The translations under genes and the position numbers were made by a program. Below are positions 24,771-33,748 of a DNA stretch of 64,000 nt, piece by piece (position 1 is the first letter of the stretch; each line of letters begins with the position of its first letter). The notes under the pieces were generated by a model. That model saw only the letters and a program-made list of their open reading frames with translations, did no database searches and was not told the DNA's origin. Source of the stretch: CAVSRC01 sp963782045 (GTDB lineage: Bacteria; Pseudomonadota; Alphaproteobacteria; Rhizobiales; Kaistiaceae); NCBI GenBank assembly GCA_963782045.1, contig CAWAIR010000010.1, forward strand, positions 62,001 through 126,000, read 5' to 3'.

Positions 24771-26643
24771 ACGAAGTATTAAGTGTTAACACGCGCCGAA
24801 ATTACGTCGAGATGATCGAGCAATTCTGCGGCAGTTTTCCTACGGTATCGGCAATAATTACATCACGCATCGTGGGCTACGCTGATGCTCCGCTTGCCCC
24901 CGACTTCCCCATCTACGGCCTTGAGCGGCTTTCCGAGCAACAAGTACATGATTACGTCCGGAGATTTCTGCCAATCATCCTCAGCATTCCTCGAAGCACT
25001 GCTGAGGGTCGCGCGACCGCGTTTATGGAACAGACTCGAATTTACGCAAGTGATCTAAGGATCAACCCTCTATGTTGGGACTTATGGCTTGGATATTTGC
25101 CATAAGAGGAGATGTACCCAATAATCGTCCAGAGATATATCGGGAATGCGCAACGCTGATGTTCGAGCGCTGGGATCAAAACCGAGGAATAATCGTAGCA
25201 ATACCTACAGACTTCGAACTTATCGATCTATTTGCTTATCTGGCATCCGAGATATTCGGGCGTCCCGATCTCGAAGAGGGTGTCCACCGAGATTGGCTCC
25301 ATGGGCGAATTAAGCGATATTTCCTAGAATGGTACGAGGACCGCTCCAAGGCCGCTGGCGCTTCCAACGCTTTGATCGAGTTCGTTGTCGGTCGCGCATG
25401 GATACTCTCAGAAGTTGGTCAAGATTTATTTAAGTTTACGCACAGAACGTTTTTGGAATATTTCTATGCACGCCATATAAACTCACAATATGATACCCCC
25501 TATCAGCTGGTCAGCTCTCTTAAACGATATATACAAAATGGGCAGAGGGACGTTATTTGTCATCTGTCGCTGCAAATATTTAACTACAGAGAGACGCGAC
25601 GCAACAGGCTAATCATCAAAGAGCTAATCAACCCGTCCAATCTTCCGCCGCGTAACTTGGGGCGGTCGGCGAACTGGTTGGTTTTTGTCGCCAGTGCGTT
25701 GCAATATTTGGTGTCGTCTGAATCCCAATTTAGAGAGGTAGCGACGTTTGTGGTTGACCAAGCGATTGCTATTTCATTGACCGGAGAGACTTATGCGCTT
25801 GCGGCTGTACGAAGGCTGATACGAAATTGTAGGGCTCGAGACGCAATAGTGGCAGATGCTTTGACAAAGCGGCTCTCGATCGGGCGCGACGACGCATCGG
25901 TTCGGGATATTTTCCTCGCACTTCTTAAGTCACCGTACTTGCGTCATGTAGGTAAAATGGTGCTGGCGGATGACGACTTTGATTCTTACAAGGGAGAGCT
26001 TAAAGAGCTTTTCGCTAGGAAGCTGGCAGAATTACTTGAAAGTGAGTTTAGCAGCTCGGTCGAAGCAGCGCGTAGACTGATCGAACTTAGGCCGGATCGC
26101 TTCGTATGGAGTTGCAAGAAATTCGGCGAGGAGTTTATTGAATATGGCATCTACAACAAATATATTTCGATTAGAGCCTCGGCTTATTCGATGTGCGTTG
26201 CTATTGACTCATGGACGACCGATGATCGGGTTAGCAAACAAAACATCAAGGAAATTGGCGAATACCTACTATCCAGGTTAGGCGGGGGAATCAGCTCTGC
26301 TGCAAAAGAGACGGGCAAAAGACATCGAGATTTGACGGCGCAAGAGATGGTGGATCTGGTGGTTTACTTTTCCTCGAGAATCATCGAGCGAAGAAGTGTT
26401 GAAGCAGATTCGATTTGCTTGCTGTGTTTGGCCGCGTGGTGGAGTCGGGTCGGCAATTCACCTCTGCCAACACTCGCGACAAGGAGTAGCAAACGCCAAA
26501 GTCCGACATTGGGTCAATACATGAACGTGCTTCCCCGTCTGCGAAAAGTTCCCCAGAACCGATTTTTCAAGGGATTTCTTTCTTGGCATGACTTGCGCGA
26601 GAAAAGTATCGCGGCCTGACGGAAAATCTAACGACCCCTCCCC

Positions 26644-26781
26644 CTACCTCACCCCCAGCGCCTGCCGGAGCGCGGCGACGGAGATGCCGAGGCGGGCAGC
26701 GGAGGTGCGCAGATCCGGCGGCGGCGGGCCGAGGGCGCGGCGGAGCGTCTGAACGCCGACACCAAGGCGACGCGCCGCTAT
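26644..26781 (-). pseudogene. C-terminal gene fragment with two helical repeats
   Basis: The minus strand encodes IAARRLGVGVQTLRRALG, then PPPPDLRTSAARLGISVAAL and RQALGVR before a stop: two tandem units of about 22 residues. No plausible start exists upstream; the frame runs into a palindromic repeat. This looks like the tail of a larger exported protein; similar ALG-repeat tails occur in some YHYH proteins, but that link is only an inference. It lies at the right edge of the NACHT island. Confidence 0.45.
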
Positions 26782-26815
26782 CGTGAGGTCCGACCGGCCA
26801 CCCCACCTGCGACCG

Positions 26816-26851
26816 GTCCTCCCTCCCCACGCTTCGCGGGGGAGGGAGGGA
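26816..26851. repeat. Palindromic intergenic repeat
   Basis: A CCTCCCTCCCC / GGGGGAGGGAGG inverted repeat with ACGCTTCGC between, another member of the dispersed family. The stretch from here to 27090 holds no supported gene; a GAGGAG ribosome-binding site precedes the slipin start. Confidence 0.65.
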
Positions 26852-27090
26852 GCAAGTGGCAACGCCCTGCCCTGCGCCTCCGCCTCCCACGGCCCTGCCC
26901 CGCCCTATGCCCCGCCGCGCTTGCCAGGCGCCGGACAAAGGAACACTCTGGCCAAGCCGGCAATCGAGGCAACGCGCAAGCGACGCGTCCTCGGCGTCGC
27001 CGGAGACTCCAGGGGCGACATGACGATTTCGGCTGCGCTTGTCGGCCGCACTCCTCTGCGGCCGGCAGCGGCGCGCCCGAGGAGATTGCC

Positions 27091-27990
27091 ATGCGCAAAT
27101 CCAACGCCCTGCCGACACTGATCTTCCTGGTCATTCTCGTCGTCGGCCTCTTCATCGCCTGGTCGGCCTACCGGCCAGGCAGCTACGGCGGCAGCGTCGC
27201 CATCGCCATCGTCACCATCCTCGTCGCCTGGGCGGCCGCCTATGCGGTCAAGGTCGCCGACCAGTGGGAGCGGGTGGTGGTGCTGCGCCTCGGCCGCTTC
27301 CGCGCCCTGGAAGGGCCGGGTCTGTTCTTCATCGTGCCGATCCTCGAGAGCGTCGCCTACTGGATCGACACCCGCGTCATCACCAGCGCCTTCAAGGCGG
27401 AAAAGACGCTGACCCGCGACACGGTGCCGGTCGACGTCGATGCGGTCATGTTCTGGAAGGTGGTCGACCCCAAGAAGGCGGCCCTCGACGTCGCCGACTA
27501 CGTCAGCGCCATCGGCTGGGCGGCGCAGACGGCGCTGCGCGACGTCATCGGCAAGACGGAGCTGGCCGACATGCTGGAGGGCCGCGACAAGATCAGCGCC
27601 GAACTGCAGAAGATCATCGACGTCCGCACCGAGCCGTGGGGGATCAACGTGCAGTCGGTCGAGGTCAAGGACGTGCTCATCCCGGCGGGGCTGGAGGACG
27701 CCATGTCGATGCAGGCGCAGGCCGAGCGCGAGCGCCAGGCGCGCGTCATCCTCGGCGATTCGGAGCGGCAGATCGCGGAGAAATTCCTCGAGGCGGCGCG
27801 CATCTATGCCGGCGATCCGACCGCCTTCCACCTGCGCGCCATGAACATGCTCTACGAGGGGCTGAAGCGCGGGAACGCGACGATCGTGGTGGTGCCCAGC
27901 ACGGCGGTCGAGTCCATGCAGCTCGGCAGCATCACCGGCCTGACGGCGCTGACCCAGACCACGGCTGCCGGGCAGGCGCCGGCGGCCTAG
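27091..27990 (+). CDS. Slipin-type SPFH/band-7 membrane protein
   Basis: 299 residues with two N-terminal hydrophobic segments (LIFLVILVVGLFIAWSAY and VAIAIVTILVAWAAAYAV), then a band-7 domain: QWERVVVLRLGRFRALEGPG, TRDTVPVDVDAVMFWKV, TALRDVIGKTELADML, and the coiled-coil AQAERERQARVILGDSERQI. Slipins organise membrane microdomains; they are often paired with an NfeD-type protease, but none is adjacent here. GAGGAG precedes the ATG at a proper distance. Confidence 0.9.
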   Translation: MRKSNALPTLIFLVILVVGLFIAWSAYRPGSYGGSVAIAIVTILVAWAAAYAVKVADQWERVVVLRLGRFRALEGPGLFFIVPILESVAYWIDTRVITSAFKAEKTLTRDTVPVDVDAVMFWKVVDPKKAALDVADYVSAIGWAAQTALRDVIGKTELADMLEGRDKISAELQKIIDVRTEPWGINVQSVEVKDVLIPAGLEDAMSMQAQAERERQARVILGDSERQIAEKFLEAARIYAGDPTAFHLRAMNMLYEGLKRGNATIVVVPSTAVESMQLGSITGLTALTQTTAAGQAPAA

Positions 27991-28003
27991 GGTGCGGGCG
28001 GAG

Positions 28004-28354
28004 CTATTTGGCCGCCGCCTTGCGCGACCGGGCGGGCGCCTTGGCACTGCGGGCGGCATCCTTCGCCGCCCGGGCCGCGTCCTTTGCCATCCGTGCCGCA
28101 TCCTTCGCCGCCTTGGCCTTGACCTTGGCCTTGGCCGCGGCACCCTGCGCCTCGGCCTTGGCCTCGGCGACGACGGCCGCTTCCTCGGCGAGCTTGGCGT
28201 CGCGCGCCAGGCGCAGCGCCTTGAGCCGGGCGGTGTTGTCTTCGACCCGCTTGGCCTCGGCGGCGACCTCGCTCATCGCCTTGGCCGCCTCGCGCTCGCG
28301 CGCCTGCAGCTTGGCGAAGCGCGCCTCCGCCGCTTCCTTGGTGTTCTTGCTCAT
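28004..28354 (-). CDS. Small Ala/Lys-rich coiled-coil, histone-H1-like protein
   Basis: 116 residues from MSKNTKEAAEARFAKLQARE; a longer frame to 28426 is not needed. The N-terminal two thirds is a strongly predicted helix rich in A, E, K and R; the C-terminus has repeats of the type AKDAARMAKDAARAAKD and ends ARSRKAAAK. It could bind DNA or RNA in the manner of bacterial H1-like tails. It follows ispG by 16 bp, so the two are probably co-transcribed. Function unknown. Confidence 0.7.
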   Translation of the reverse strand: MSKNTKEAAEARFAKLQAREREAAKAMSEVAAEAKRVEDNTARLKALRLARDAKLAEEAAVVAEAKAEAQGAAAKAKVKAKAAKDAARMAKDAARAAKDAARSAKAPARSRKAAAK

Positions 28355-28370
28355 GTCGCCTCTCTGACCT

Positions 28371-29633
28371 TTATTCCGCCGCCTCGGAGGGCGTGCGGGC
28401 ACCCGCGCCGAAGCGTCTTTCGACATATTCGTCGAGCAGCTTGCGGAAGTCCTCGGCGAGCGTCGGCCCGCGCAGCGTCACCGCTTTCTTGCCGTCGATG
28501 AAGACCGGCGCCGCCGGCTGCTCGCCGCTGCCCGGCAGCGAGATGCCGATGTCGGCGTGCTTGGATTCGCCGGGACCGTTGACGATGCAGCCCATGACCG
28601 CGACTTTGAGGCCCTCGATGCCCGGATATTTCTCGCGCCACACCGGCATGGCGGCGCGGAGATCGTCCTCGATGCGCTTGGCGAGTTCCTGGAAGACGGT
28701 CGATGTGGTGCGCCCGCAGCCGGGGCAGGCCGCGACCACCGGCACGAAGGCGCGGAAGCCCATGGTCTGCAGCAGCTCCTGCGCCACCACCACCTCGCGC
28801 GTTCGGTCGCCGCCCGGCTCCGGCGTCAGCGAGATGCGGATGGTGTCGCCGATCCCCTGCTCAAGCAGCAGGCCCATGGCCGCCGATGAGGCGACGATGC
28901 CCTTCGACCCCATGCCGGCTTCGGTCAGCCCGAGATGGAGGGCGTATTTCGATTTGGCGGCCAACGCCGTGTAGACCGCAATCAGATCCTGCACCTGGCT
29001 GACCTTGGCCGACAGGATGATCTTCGACGCCGGCAGGCCGATCGCCTCTGCCGCCTCCGCCGACAGCAGCGCCGAAGCGATGATCGCCCGGCGCATGACC
29101 TCGGCCGCCGACAGCGGCTTCTCGGCGGCGGCGTTCTTGTCCATCATGCGGGTGAGCAGCGACTGGTCGAGCGAGCCCCAGTTGACCCCGATCCTGACCG
29201 GCTTGTCGTACTTCAGCGCCACCTCGACCATGGTGGCGAACTGCCTGTCGCGCTTCTCGCCGAAGCCGACATTGCCGGGATTGATGCGGTATTTTGCCAG
29301 CGCCTCGGCGCAGGCGGGATGCTCGGTCAGCAGCTTGTGGCCGATATAGTGGAAGTCGCCGATGAGCGGCACGGTGATGTTGCGTTGCGCCAGCCGGTCG
29401 CGGATGTGCGGCACGGCGGCGGCGGCCTCGGCGCGGTCGACGGTGATGCGCACCAGCTCGGAGCCGGCCCGCGCCAGCGCCGCCACCTGCGCGACGGTCG
29501 CGTCGATGTCGGCGGTGTCGGTATTGGTCATTGACTGGACGACGACCGGTGCGCCGCCGCCGACTGTCACGTCGCCGACCATGACCGGGACGGTCTCATG
29601 GCGCGGCAGGGGGGCAGAGAGATAATTCGTCAT
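28371..29633 (-). CDS. ispG: 4-hydroxy-3-methylbut-2-en-1-yl diphosphate synthase
   Basis: 420 residues, the normal length for the proteobacterial enzyme. It converts methylerythritol cyclodiphosphate to HMBPP in the MEP isoprenoid pathway using a 4Fe-4S cluster. Visible motifs: VMVGDVTVGGGAPVVVQSMT at the N-terminus, NPGNVGFGEKRD, RIGVNWGSLDQSLL, and cluster cysteines in ACPGCGRTTSTVFQEL and VMGCIVNGPGE. It feeds the same pathway as the damaged ispA gene 11 kb away. Confidence 0.96.
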   Translation of the reverse strand: MTNYLSAPLPRHETVPVMVGDVTVGGGAPVVVQSMTNTDTADIDATVAQVAALARAGSELVRITVDRAEAAAAVPHIRDRLAQRNITVPLIGDFHYIGHKLLTEHPACAEALAKYRINPGNVGFGEKRDRQFATMVEVALKYDKPVRIGVNWGSLDQSLLTRMMDKNAAAEKPLSAAEVMRRAIIASALLSAEAAEAIGLPASKIILSAKVSQVQDLIAVYTALAAKSKYALHLGLTEAGMGSKGIVASSAAMGLLLEQGIGDTIRISLTPEPGGDRTREVVVAQELLQTMGFRAFVPVVAACPGCGRTTSTVFQELAKRIEDDLRAAMPVWREKYPGIEGLKVAVMGCIVNGPGESKHADIGISLPGSGEQPAAPVFIDGKKAVTLRGPTLAEDFRKLLDEYVERRFGAGARTPSEAAE

Positions 29634-29654
29634 GCAATTCCCCAGGGCAGACGC

Positions 29655-29855
29655 TGGCGCCCTTCTCCCCCCTTGCGGGGGAGAATAGCGAAGCTTGCGG
29701 CGAGCGAAAGCGAGACGTTGGCGGAGCTAAGAGGGGGGTGCACGCGCGACCATGCCACAACCCCTCTTTTGGCTACGCCAGCGATTTTCCCCTGCGGCGA
29801 AAATCGGGCTCCGCCGTTCTCCCCCGCAAGGGGGGAGAAGGGAACCCGGCCGCGC
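29655..29855. repeat. Long palindromic intergenic repeat between ispG and zur
   Basis: A block of about 200 bp bounded by CTCCCCCCTTGCGGGGGAG and a matching inverted unit TTCTCCCCCGCAAGGGGGGA, with GCGAGCGAAAGCGAGAC and an AAGAGGGG/CCCCTCTT pair inside. The unit resembles the IS1595 target sequence at 19270-19295. No gene is supported. Confidence 0.7.
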
Positions 29856-29874
29856 GCCCTCATCCGCACGCCGC

Positions 29875-30375
29875 TCACGCCTTCTCGGCGGCACGGCAGC
29901 GGGCGCAAAGGCCGCGCACTTCCAGCACCGGCTGGCGGGTGAGGAAGCCGCGCGCCGCGGTCTCGGCGCCGACCAGGCGCCCCAGGACCTCCGACGAGGC
30001 TTCCGCCGCGGCGCCGCACCTGTCGCAGATGAGGAAGAGCGTCGCCCCCGGCGTGCAGTCGTCGCCGCGGTCGCAGGCGATATAGGCGTTCTTCGATTCG
30101 ATGCGGTGGGCGAAATTGTGCTCGACCAGGAAATCGAGCGCCCGGTAGACCGAGATCGGCGCCGGCCGGTGGCCGGAGACCCCGATGCGGTCGATGACAT
30201 CATAGGCGGAGGCCGGCACGTGGCTCTCGAGCAGCGCGGTCAGCACCTGCCGGCGCTGCGGCGTGAAGCGCAGGCGCTGGCGCACGCAAATCTCCTCTGC
30301 GTGGACGAGGGCATCCGCCGCGCAGCGCGTGTGGTCGTGCTCGCGGTGTTCCAGGACCTGGCTGATCGCGCTCAT
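29875..30375 (-). CDS. zur: Fur-family zinc uptake regulator
   Basis: 166 residues from MSAISQVLEHREHDHTRCAA; the frame extends to 30522, but this start fits the family. Winged helix: LRFTPQRRQVLTALLESHVP, then SAYDVIDRI and SVYRALDFLVEHNFAHRI. The zinc site cysteines appear as LICDRCG and GLCARCRA. Such proteins repress zinc-uptake genes in zinc-replete cells. No znu genes are visible nearby. Confidence 0.85.
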   Translation of the reverse strand: MSAISQVLEHREHDHTRCAADALVHAEEICVRQRLRFTPQRRQVLTALLESHVPASAYDVIDRIGVSGHRPAPISVYRALDFLVEHNFAHRIESKNAYIACDRGDDCTPGATLFLICDRCGAAAEASSEVLGRLVGAETAARGFLTRQPVLEVRGLCARCRAAEKA

Positions 30376-30539
30376 CTCAGAATCGAACTCTAGCACCCGC
30401 GTCCGGGAAAAACGAACCGGAGCGGCGCCCCTTCGTGCCTTGATATAGGTATTTCGGCCCGGCGGCCTATCCTTTGCCGCCATGTTGCAATGCAATATAT
30501 ATCGCCGGGGCCGCCGCGCCACGACGAGGGGAGGACAAC

Positions 30540-31322
30540 ATGCTCAAGGGCAAGACCGCACTCATCACCGGATCGACCTCGGGAATCGGCCTTGGGCTCG
30601 CCCGAGCCTTCGCCCACGAGGGCTGCAACGTCGTGCTCAACGGCTTCGGCGCGGCGGAGGAAATCGCGACGCTGCGCTGCGAGATCGCCAACTCCTTCGG
30701 CATCGAGGTGCGTCATTCGCCCGCCGACATGCGAAAGCCCGACGAGATCGCCGCCATGATCGCCGACGCCGAGGCCGAATTCGGCGCCATCGACGTGCTC
30801 TGCCCGAACGCCGGCATCCAGCACGTGGCGCCGGTGGACGAATTCCCCATCGACAAGTGGGACGCCATCATCGCCATCAACCTGTCCTCGGCCTTCCACT
30901 GCATCCGCGCGGCACTGCCCGCGATGCGCGCCAAGGGCTGGGGCCGCATCATCATGACGGCGAGCGCCCATGCGCTCGTCGCCTCGCCCTTCAAGGCGGC
31001 CTATGTCGCCGCCAAGCACGGCATCGCCGGGCTGACCAAGGTGGTGGCGCTGGAGACGGCGGAGAAGGGCATCACCGCCAACGCCATCTGCCCCGGCTAT
31101 GTGTGGACGCCGCTGGTCGAGAAGCAGATCCCCGACACCATGAAGGCGCGCGCCATGACCGCCGACGCGGTCAAGCGCGACGTCATCCTCCATGCCCAGC
31201 CGACCAAGCAGTTCGTCACCGTGGAGGAGATCGCCGGGCTCGCCGTGTTCCTCTGCTCCAACGCGGCGAAGAACATCACCGGCGCGGCTCTCCCCATGGA
31301 CGGCGGCTGGACGGCGGCGTGA
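30540..31322 (+). CDS. bdhA: 3-hydroxybutyrate dehydrogenase
   Basis: 260 residues from MLKGKTALITGSTSGIGLGL, preceded by GAGG. A short-chain dehydrogenase that interconverts 3-hydroxybutyrate and acetoacetate, used when PHB is mobilised. The family motif HALVASPFKAAYVAAKHG carries the catalytic Tyr and Lys, with Ser in MTASAH. The usual NNAG reads PNAG here (VLCPNAGIQHVAPV), a small oddity. The end ITGAALPMDGGWTAA is typical. It complements phbAB 19 kb upstream. Confidence 0.93.
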   Translation: MLKGKTALITGSTSGIGLGLARAFAHEGCNVVLNGFGAAEEIATLRCEIANSFGIEVRHSPADMRKPDEIAAMIADAEAEFGAIDVLCPNAGIQHVAPVDEFPIDKWDAIIAINLSSAFHCIRAALPAMRAKGWGRIIMTASAHALVASPFKAAYVAAKHGIAGLTKVVALETAEKGITANAICPGYVWTPLVEKQIPDTMKARAMTADAVKRDVILHAQPTKQFVTVEEIAGLAVFLCSNAAKNITGAALPMDGGWTAA

Positions 31323-31370
31323 GGCGGCGGCACCGGTTCGGCGCTACCGCGCGCGGGTCAGGCCGGTCGT

Positions 31371-32957
31371 TCATTTCATGGACGTCAAGCAGACCGAATG
31401 CTCGCGATGGTTCTCATCGACGGTGGTGCACGCGAATTTCGTTGCGCACGCGCTTTTGACCGAAATCATGCCGCCGAGCTTGCCGCAATCCGTCGCCGTG
31501 AGCGGCGGGGGAGTGGGCGTGGGGGCTGTGCAGATCGGCCATCCGATGTCGCCCCGGCAACCGGAAGACAGCTTGTTCAGTCCATCGGCGAGTTTCGGGG
31601 CCCACCAAACATCGCGTTTCGTCAGGGCTCTCAGCCGCTCCACATGGGGCGCGACGTCGGATAACGACAGGGTCATGATCAAGTCGATGGTGCCGCGTCG
31701 CGGCCGCACCGTGTTGTCTGGCAGGCTTTCGAGGCGTGCGATCAGATCGGGCAACAGAGTCAGCAACAGATCCCTGTGACCGAAAAGAACGGGCACGAAG
31801 GGCTCGCTGTTGCGAAACACCCGACGGTCCTCGACCATCCGCCGAATCAGATCGATATCGTCCTTGCTTAGTGACGGCTTCTCCCTGAGGTGTTCCATGC
31901 CCGTTTCGATCGCGTGCATCAGGGCGGGATCGACGATCTCGTTGCCGGGCCGATCCATCACCAGCCGGGCGATGTCGCGACCAGCGAGCGGCGCATGCGC
32001 GGCAATGGCTGTCAGGCGATATCCGAGAACCCGGCGCAGATCGGTCTCGACATCGATCGGATTCAGCACCTTCCAGTACCGCCGCAACTCGACTTGTGTG
32101 ACGAAATTCGGATATTCGGATCGGAAGCCGAGCACGAGCGGGTAGGCGATGACGCGCCCTCCGACCGCGGTCTTGCGAAACACCGGCGCGCCCGCCGCCC
32201 TGGTCCAGTCGACGATCTCGAGGCGCCGCTTGTTGCCGAGCAGGATGGCGAAGCTGTCGCCCTTGCCGTCGAATCCGGCGGCGCGGCCGTCGAAACTGAA
32301 GTCGCGGACCGTCACCGCAACCGACGCAGCGCTGTCCGGTTCCGGCACGATGCAGTCGCCCTCCGCGAGGGCCCACACCGTCTCCGGCAGGGCCGTGCTC
32401 GCGGCGCCGAACGCCGGCGGGCAGGCGGCGCGCCGCTCACGACGGTAGGCGACGCGATCGAGCAGGCCCCCCGTGCGCTGGGCCTCCACCGCGATCACCA
32501 CCACGTCGACCTCGCCGTTCAGAAGCAGCCTCTGGCAGATCGCGTCGCACGGCGCGTTGAAGAGCGGCCGCCCGCGGTCGCTGGACGATGACGCGCGCAC
32601 GAATTCGATCGCCCGCAGCCGCTGTGTCGCCGGCTGCTCGGTGTCGTTCGCCTGGAACCGCGCGACCTCGCGAACAGCCATCATGTTCGCGGCGAACGGA
32701 ATGCCGACGCCCACGGTGAGAAGCCCGGCAAGGGCGAGCGGGACGACGATCTGGCGCCCGGCGCCAAACTCGTTAGCCACCACCGCCGGGATGAGAGCGA
32801 GCAGGAAGAAGAACAGGAGCGGCAGGACGACGGTGAGAATTCCGACGCTGAATATCGTCGCGACGAAATAGACGACAACGTTACTGCTCGCCAGAATCAC
32901 ACCGAGTAGACAAAGACCGCAGAGAATGACGAAGTAACGGGTCGACCGGTGCCGCAT
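31371..32957 (-). CDS. Membrane-anchored protein of unknown function
   Basis: 528 residues from MRHRSTRYFVILCGLCLLGV (a GTG three codons earlier is possible). Three hydrophobic segments lie in the first 95 or so residues (YFVILCGLCLLGVILAS, FVATIFSVGILTVVLPLLFF, VPLALAGLLTVGVGIPFA); the remaining 430 residues appear periplasmic. Cysteines occur in NAPCDAICQRLL, CRGDIGWPICTAP, DCGKLGG and FACTTVD, which could form disulfides. I recognise no family. It is convergent with bdhA, which ends 48 bp away. Confidence 0.7.
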   Translation of the reverse strand: MRHRSTRYFVILCGLCLLGVILASSNVVVYFVATIFSVGILTVVLPLLFFFLLALIPAVVANEFGAGRQIVVPLALAGLLTVGVGIPFAANMMAVREVARFQANDTEQPATQRLRAIEFVRASSSSDRGRPLFNAPCDAICQRLLLNGEVDVVVIAVEAQRTGGLLDRVAYRRERRAACPPAFGAASTALPETVWALAEGDCIVPEPDSAASVAVTVRDFSFDGRAAGFDGKGDSFAILLGNKRRLEIVDWTRAAGAPVFRKTAVGGRVIAYPLVLGFRSEYPNFVTQVELRRYWKVLNPIDVETDLRRVLGYRLTAIAAHAPLAGRDIARLVMDRPGNEIVDPALMHAIETGMEHLREKPSLSKDDIDLIRRMVEDRRVFRNSEPFVPVLFGHRDLLLTLLPDLIARLESLPDNTVRPRRGTIDLIMTLSLSDVAPHVERLRALTKRDVWWAPKLADGLNKLSSGCRGDIGWPICTAPTPTPPPLTATDCGKLGGMISVKSACATKFACTTVDENHREHSVCLTSMK

Positions 32958-33163
32958 CGCACGCACTCATGGCGGAAAACGGCCGCCAGGATCGCACAAG
33001 CCGGTTGCAATAGCCTTACGAACACCATGGTAAATTGTCCGAACCGCCGGTCTTGCGCCGGAACGGACGGCCGGATGGGGCCGCCACCGGCCTGTCAGGA
33101 GGCTTCTGCCGGCGCGGCCCACCGGGATGACCGTCCAGCCGGGTGCTTGCTAGCATCGGCCCC

Positions 33164-33748
33164 ATGCCGACTCAGGAAGACCGATTCCGCGCGCTGGTCG
33201 TAACCAATCCGGTGATTGCGGCGCTGATCGACCGCCTGCCGGGGCTCGCCATCCCCGATTGCTGGATCACCGCCGGCGCGCTGATGCAGACCGTGTGGAA
33301 CGCGCTCGACGGGCGGCCGCCGACCGCCGGCATCAAGGACTACGACGTCTTCTATTTCGATCCCGACCTGTCGTGGGAAGCGGAGGACCGCGTCATCAGG
33401 CGGGCGGCAGACGCCTTCGGCAACATCGATACCGAGATCGAACTGCGCAACCAGGCCCGCGTGCATCTCTGGTTCGACGAGAGGAACGGCACCAGCGGCT
33501 ATCCGCGGCTGACCTCGGCGCGGCACGGCATCGACGTCTTTCTCGAAACGCCCAGCATGTTCGGCATCCACCCGACCGGCGGTGGCGCCTTCGAGGTTTA
33601 CGCGCCCTATGGCTTCGACGATCTCTTCGCCTTCGTCCACCGGCCCAACCCGCGGGCGATCGGACCGGAGGCGCATTACGTGGCGAAGGCAACGCGCCGC
33701 AAGGCGCTCTATCCGCGCCTCACCGTGGTGCCGTGGGGCGAGGCGTGA
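33164..33748 (+). CDS. Nucleotidyltransferase-like protein (NTP_transf_6/DUF925 type)
   Basis: 194 residues from MPTQEDRFRALVVTNPVIAA. Pattern: CWITAGALMQTVWNALDG, then GIKDYDVFYFDPDLSWEAED with the paired acidic residues, VHLWFDERNGTSGYP and LTSARHGIDVFLETPSMFGI. These are the features of the DUF925 nucleotidyltransferase-like family, whose substrate is unknown. Its last 29 bp overlap the end of the convergent CPBP protease gene. Confidence 0.82.
   Translation: MPTQEDRFRALVVTNPVIAALIDRLPGLAIPDCWITAGALMQTVWNALDGRPPTAGIKDYDVFYFDPDLSWEAEDRVIRRAADAFGNIDTEIELRNQARVHLWFDERNGTSGYPRLTSARHGIDVFLETPSMFGIHPTGGGAFEVYAPYGFDDLFAFVHRPNPRAIGPEAHYVAKATRRKALYPRLTVVPWGEA

Larger units (their letters stand above)
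22551..26619 (+). pseudogene. NACHT (STAND) NTPase, likely immunity gene, disrupted
   Basis: Start ATG at 22551 (MIAEFITGVVGNLTADGLAR) behind GGGAGG. The N-terminal 240 or so residues are helical and of unknown family. The NACHT P-loop is ILGDPGGGKSTLVQHI (about 23316). A TAA at 23364-23366 sits in frame; the frame continues past it to LPLRVVLRAFE and ALMLFDGL, where an IS630 element interrupts Walker B; beyond it DEVLSVNTRRNYVEMIEQFC and IITSRIVGY continue. One base is missing near 25070 (NPL/MLGLMAW). The distal part has FKFTHRTFLEYFYARHI, a NACHT hallmark, then about 350 helical residues. Base composition is clearly more AT-rich than its neighbours, suggesting transfer. Bacterial NACHT proteins of this layout include phage-defence proteins. 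Confidence 0.85.

Noticed and set aside
22412..26640. Flanking direct repeats that would define the NACHT island as an integrative element
   Set aside because: The VOC-fragment sequence at the left edge has no copy at the right edge, and no integrase is present.
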